In this document: in pieces, positions 54,645 to 59,270 of the stretch
Position numbering within the stretch: position 1 is the stretch's first letter
How the letters are laid out: the number at the start of each line of letters is the position of its first letter
Source: Polyangiaceae bacterium
Lineage (GTDB): Bacteria; Myxococcota_A; Polyangia; Polyangiales; Polyangiaceae
NCBI GenBank assembly: GCA_025937835.1
Contig: JAICQO010000032.1
Span: 1-59,270, forward strand
Length of the DNA: 59,270 nt
Direction of reading: 5' to 3'
Program-made: the position numbers and the translations under genes
Notes under the pieces: generated by a model
Told to the model about the DNA's origin: nothing
Databases searched by the model: none
What the model saw: the letters and a program-made list of their open reading frames with translations, nothing else

Positions 54645-55607
54645 TCACTGACTCTGCTGGATGCATGTAGTCGCGAGTCGCGCTTGGATGTCGTCTGGCG
54701 GCGGACTCGACAGCTTCACGCCACGCTCTTTGGCCAGGCGATACGGGTCGGCCGCACCGAACGGCATCGGCGCGTGAGTCTCCAGAGCGTGAAAGGGATC
54801 TGCGAGGGCTTGCTCGAGGCCGATCCATTTCACTCCGCGTCGCTCGTAGGCAGTCAGCAACGGCTCGATCGCCGCGGCGTCGGCGGCGCCGATGTGCAGC
54901 AGCAAGACGTGCGCGACGTCTCGACCCACCAGGCTGCGAGTGAGCTCGCGCGCCCGTTCCAGCTCGGCGACGTGGCGCTCGACGTAGTCGCCGACGAGGC
55001 GCTGGAGCTCCGCCTCGTTCCCGAGCTTGCGACACCGAGCGAACGGGCCGTTGTAGGCCCAATCATCGCCGTCGATCGTGACGGTGGCGCGCGTGTAGCC
55101 GCGTCGCTTCAGATAGTTGCGAACCGCGTCGCGCGTTTCTGCGGTGTCGCCCTCGAACAGGAATGGATAGCGGAACGGCCTGAACGTGCCGAACGCGTTC
55201 AGCTTCTTCAGGATGACTTCGCCGCGTTCGATGTCCGCGAGGTATTCGGGGACAGGCGTATCCTTGAGTGACGGGTGCGACCAGGTGTGGTTGCCGAGCG
55301 GGTGACCGGCGGAAAGCCAGCGCCGCAAGATCGACTCCGTCTTCGGATCGTCGTCCACGCCCTTGCCGTTGACGAAGCCGTACACGGACGGGACGTGGTG
55401 TGCGGCGAAAGCGGCCAGCAACACCTCCGCGATCTTTTCACGATCGATGCCGGGATAGGGCTCGCCGTGGACGGGTAAGTCGTCGACCGTGATCGCGACG
55501 GAGACGCCCGGCTCGGGGCCGCTCACCGCCTTTGCCGGCGCTTCTGAGCCCGCGCGCGGAGACCCGCAAGCGAAGAGCCACAGCGCGGCCAGCGCGAGCG
55601 CACGCAC
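54645..55607 (-). CDS. Polysaccharide deacetylase (CE4/NodB-like) lipoprotein
   Basis: CE4 enzymes remove N- or O-acetyl groups from chitin-like, xylan or peptidoglycan glycans with a divalent metal. The 320-aa protein has a lipoprotein-like signal (LAALWLFAC), motif 1 ITVDDLP (Asp pair), motif 2 GHPLGNHTWSHPSL (metal His), motif 3 FRPFRYPFL, and a C-terminal HVLLLHIGAADA with the late catalytic His. The start is GTG. It ends 2 bp before the DUF924 gene's end coordinate and reads in the same direction, so the two probably share a transcript. Confidence 0.9.
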   Translation of the reverse strand: MRALALAALWLFACGSPRAGSEAPAKAVSGPEPGVSVAITVDDLPVHGEPYPGIDREKIAEVLLAAFAAHHVPSVYGFVNGKGVDDDPKTESILRRWLSAGHPLGNHTWSHPSLKDTPVPEYLADIERGEVILKKLNAFGTFRPFRYPFLFEGDTAETRDAVRNYLKRRGYTRATVTIDGDDWAYNGPFARCRKLGNEAELQRLVGDYVERHVAELERARELTRSLVGRDVAHVLLLHIGAADAAAIEPLLTAYERRGVKWIGLEQALADPFHALETHAPMPFGAADPYRLAKERGVKLSSPPPDDIQARLATTCIQQSQ

Positions 55608-55609
55608 GG

Positions 55610-56215
55610 CTAGAAGCCCGAGCCCGGTTGCTTCAAGAACTCGACTTCTTCCGGCGTCGAGCTGCGGCCGAGCGCGGCGTTCCTGTGCGGGAACCGGCCG
55701 AAGCGCTCGACGATCACCTGGTGGCGCTTGGCGAAACGCAGCGAGTTCTCGACGTAGGAGCGGAGCTCGACCGGCTGTTCCTCGAGCAGCGCCGTGTAGA
55801 GCTCGACGCAGCGCTTCTGATGTTCGAGGCGCTCGCTGTGCATGAACGGCAGATACAAGAAGCTTCGCTCGTCGAGCGCCAGGGTGCGATCGATGCCGAG
55901 GGCGACGGCCTCCGAGGCTGCGGCGAACGCGCGCTCGTCGCAGGCAAAGCTCCTCGCGTCACCTCGGAACAGGTTGCGCGAGAACTGGTCGAGGACGATC
56001 ACGAGCGCCAGCCGGCCCCGCGTCGTGCCGAGCCAGGCATCCCGCTCTCCGTGAGCGGCCGCGGCGTGGACCTCGCCGAAGCGTTCGCGGATCTGCTGGT
56101 CGAAGGCCTCGTTCTTCTCGAACCAGCGCCGCGTGTGTTCCTCGTCCGCCCTGCCGTGCGCGTCCAGCGCCCCGAACCAGAACTCGAGCACCTCTTCCGA
56201 ACCACCCGGTTGCAT
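55610..56215 (-). CDS. DUF924 family protein
   Basis: The 201-aa protein begins with the family signature VLEFWFGALD and contains RWFEKNEAFD, LVIVLDQFSRNLFRGDARSFACDE (quoted in parts: VLDQFSRNLFRGDA) and LYLPFMHSE. DUF924 proteins are all-helical with TPR-like packing and are widespread; their function is unknown. The gene is divergent from argG (156 bp between start codons) and lies 2 bp upstream of the polysaccharide deacetylase gene. Confidence 0.9.
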   Translation of the reverse strand: MQPGGSEEVLEFWFGALDAHGRADEEHTRRWFEKNEAFDQQIRERFGEVHAAAAHGERDAWLGTTRGRLALVIVLDQFSRNLFRGDARSFACDERAFAAASEAVALGIDRTLALDERSFLYLPFMHSERLEHQKRCVELYTALLEEQPVELRSYVENSLRFAKRHQVIVERFGRFPHRNAALGRSSTPEEVEFLKQPGSGF

Positions 56216-56299
56216 GGGGTGGACCTTTCCATGACGCCGCCGACGCGGAAAGCAGTTCGAGGGTGGCGCGACAAACGCTCAGGAACCGGCGGAAATTAG

Positions 56300-57712
<1,413 letters not shown>

Positions 57713-57735
57713 ACCTCGGGGCGCTCTGAAGCGCT

Positions 57736-57835
57736 TGCAGATTTACCGCCAAGAGCCGCCAGGCAGAGCGCCACGGGCGCCAGGAGATTTTGGGGGCGCA
57801 ATTCACTTCGGACTTCGGCAAGGGTCTCGACGCGG
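57736..57835 (+). repeat. Dispersed 3'-end repeat, copy E (degenerate)
   Basis: It reads ATTTACCGCCAAGAGCCGCCAGG, then gcgcca/gcgccagg blocks, GATTTTGGGGG and a GCGCAATTCACTTCGG tail, 24 bp after the argG stop in argG's orientation. The T tract is short, and the blocks have drifted more than in the other copies. Confidence 0.7.
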
Positions 57836-57877
57836 GGCGCTAAATCTGCGCGTCCGCTCGGTGGTACTATCCGGCCG

Positions 57878-59125
57878 ATGTTCGAGCGGCTGACCAGTCT
57901 GTTGGGGGCGCTGGTGTTGCTCGGTGTTGCCTTTTTGGCTTGTCCGAAGGCGGCGCGGAAGGACATCAAGCTGCGCACGGTGGGCGGCGGCTTGCTGCTG
58001 CTCGTGCTGATGGCGGTGCTGGTGTTGAAGACGCCGGTGTCGGGCCTGTTCTCGCTCGCCAACGGCGGCGTCGAGCGGATGCTCGGCTTCACGCGCGAGG
58101 GTGCGAAGTTCGTGTTCGGGGGGCTCAGCATCGATCAGGCTCGGTTCGGCTTCCTGTTCGCGTTCCAGGTGCTGCCGACGATCCTGTTCTTTTCTGCGCT
58201 GATGAGCGTCCTCTATTACCTCGGGGTGATGCCGTGGATCGTCGAGCGAGGCGGGCGGCTTTTGTCGCGCGCGCTGCGCGTGAGCGGCGCGGAGAGCTTC
58301 TCGACCGTGGCGGACGTGTTCGTGGGGCAGACCGAGGCGCCGCTCGCGGTGCGGCCCTACCTGTCCCGGATGACGCTCTCCGAGCTCCACGCCTGCATGG
58401 TCGCCGGGTTCGCGACCACGGCAGGCGGCGTGCTCGCGGCCTACACTGCGATGCTTTCGGGGAGCGTGCCGGGTATCGCCGGACACCTGATCGCGGCCAG
58501 CGTGATGAGCGCGCCGGCCTCGCTCGTGATCGCGAAGCTGATGCTGCCCGAGCGCGAGACACCGGAGACCACGGGCGAGCTCGCGGCCGCGGCCGGAGGC
58601 GAGAGCGCGAACTTGCTGGATGCCGTGACGCGCGGAACCATCGACGGCGTGCGCCTGGCCGTGAACGTGGCCGCGATGTTGATCGTGTTTCTGACGTTCA
58701 CGGCCTTGTTCGACGCGGTCTTGTCGTGGGCCGGAGCGCTGGTCGGGCTCGATCTGAGCCTGAGCCGGATCCTGTCGTGGCTGTTCTGGCCGCTGTCTTT
58801 CGTGCTCGGCGTGCCGGCCTCCGACGTGAGCAAGGTCGCGACGCTGCTCGGGCAAAAGACGGTGTTCAACGAGTTCGTGGCCTACTCGAGCATGGCCGAA
58901 AACCTGGCCAAAGATACGAGCTGGCTCAGCGAGCGCGGCCGCCTGATCGCGAGCTACGCGCTGTGCGGCTTCGCCAATTTCGGCAGCATCGGCATCCAGA
59001 TCGGCGGCTACGCAAGCCTCGCCCCCGAGCGCCGCGCCGACCTCTCCCTGCTCGGCTTCCGCGCCATGGTCGGCGGCCTCCTGACGACGTGCCTCGTCGC
59101 CTGCGTCGCGGCCATCCTGCTCTAA
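57878..59125 (+). CDS. Concentrative nucleoside transporter (CNT/NupC family)
   Basis: CNT proteins import nucleosides with Na+ or H+ by an elevator mechanism. The 415-aa protein has about eight to ten membrane segments, the conserved VFVGQTEAPL (substrate-binding QTE), GFATTAGGVLAAYTAML, and the late motifs LLGQKTVFNEFVAYSSM and ALCGFANFGSIGIQIGGY. These match the NupC family signatures. Its ATG follows repeat copy E by about 40 bp, and copy A follows its stop. No nucleoside-metabolism gene is adjacent. Confidence 0.95.
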   Translation: MFERLTSLLGALVLLGVAFLACPKAARKDIKLRTVGGGLLLLVLMAVLVLKTPVSGLFSLANGGVERMLGFTREGAKFVFGGLSIDQARFGFLFAFQVLPTILFFSALMSVLYYLGVMPWIVERGGRLLSRALRVSGAESFSTVADVFVGQTEAPLAVRPYLSRMTLSELHACMVAGFATTAGGVLAAYTAMLSGSVPGIAGHLIAASVMSAPASLVIAKLMLPERETPETTGELAAAAGGESANLLDAVTRGTIDGVRLAVNVAAMLIVFLTFTALFDAVLSWAGALVGLDLSLSRILSWLFWPLSFVLGVPASDVSKVATLLGQKTVFNEFVAYSSMAENLAKDTSWLSERGRLIASYALCGFANFGSIGIQIGGYASLAPERRADLSLLGFRAMVGGLLTTCLVACVAAILL

Positions 59126-59156
59126 CCCCACCCCGGCATCCCCACGGCTTTCTGAG

Positions 59157-59250
59157 CTTTTGTCGCCAAGGCGCCAAGGAGCGCCAAGAGTCGCCAATTT
59201 TTTTTTTGGTGAACAGTGCGCGCACAGCGCGTCTGAGCAACGTCGGTTTT
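59157..59250 (+). repeat. Dispersed 3'-end repeat, copy A
   Basis: TTTTGTCGCCAAGGCGCCAA opens it, then ggagcgccaag and agtcgccaat blocks, a run of ten T, GGTGAACAGTGCGCGCACAGC, and GCGTCTGAGCAACGTCGG. It lies 31 bp after the CNT stop in the same orientation. Of all copies it is closest to B and F in the first half and to D in the tail. Confidence 0.85.
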
Positions 59251-59270
59251 CGACCCTTCACTGCCGGACC

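Overview
The window reads as chromosomal DNA of a high-GC, predatory or saprophytic Myxococcota, most likely a Polyangia/Sorangiineae-type myxobacterium. This is an inference. It rests on GC-rich third codon positions, AgmX/PglI-type proteins, a Ser/Thr kinase fused to a receiver domain, DUF1552/DUF1592 pairs, Cys-rich 'NG.ETD.DCGG' lipoproteins, DUF4388, and many lipoproteins with Gly/Pro-rich linkers. No rRNA or tRNA gene was seen.

Region 1 (1-7955) is a defence locus. An IS3-like element at the left edge cuts into a type I restriction specificity gene (hsdS), removing its first target-recognition domain. An RloC-like anticodon nuclease/ATPase, an AlbA_2/GHKL ATP-binding protein and HsdR follow on the same strand. 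hsdM is not in the window.

Region 2 (7986-18930) is housekeeping. It has a DUF2892 membrane protein, two FtsX/MacB-type permeases, unknown secreted and disordered proteins, and the homogentisate pathway of tyrosine breakdown (FAH, maiA, hpd, hmgA). A DUF4388 gene on the other strand splits that pathway, and a 24-bp near-palindrome precedes hpd.

Region 3 (18931-38757) is almost entirely minus strand. It starts with an octamer minisatellite next to a DUF1592-DUF1552 operon. It then carries glycerate kinase (plus strand), a GH12 glucanase lipoprotein, DUF4169, motAB, miaA, a Cys-rich lipoprotein, a ThuA lipoprotein, mutL, a HAD phosphatase, rpmA, rplU, a GH10 xylanase lipoprotein and a YCII/DGPF protein. 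It ends with a compact three-gene operon of small helical proteins that resemble type III secretion tip/filament and translocon proteins (SctA/SctE/SctB-like). That operon is the most intriguing candidate system here. It lies back to back with an AgmX/PglI envelope operon.

Region 4 (38927-59270) holds the AgmX operon, a Ser/Thr kinase-receiver fusion, metH with an upstream ArsR-methyltransferase regulator (SahR-like, with a probable operator), an orphan double-ACT protein, an ABC-F ATPase and a PaaK-like ligase. Then come a leader with two mutually exclusive hairpins, small envelope proteins, a polysaccharide deacetylase, DUF924, E. coli-type argG and a CNT nucleoside transporter.

A dispersed repeat family (CGCCAAG/GCAAAG blocks ending in a T tract) appears at seven places. 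In six cases it lies directly downstream of a stop codon, in the orientation of that gene. The seventh is a tandem duplicate of one of these. It therefore behaves like a mobile or amplified 3'-UTR/terminator module.
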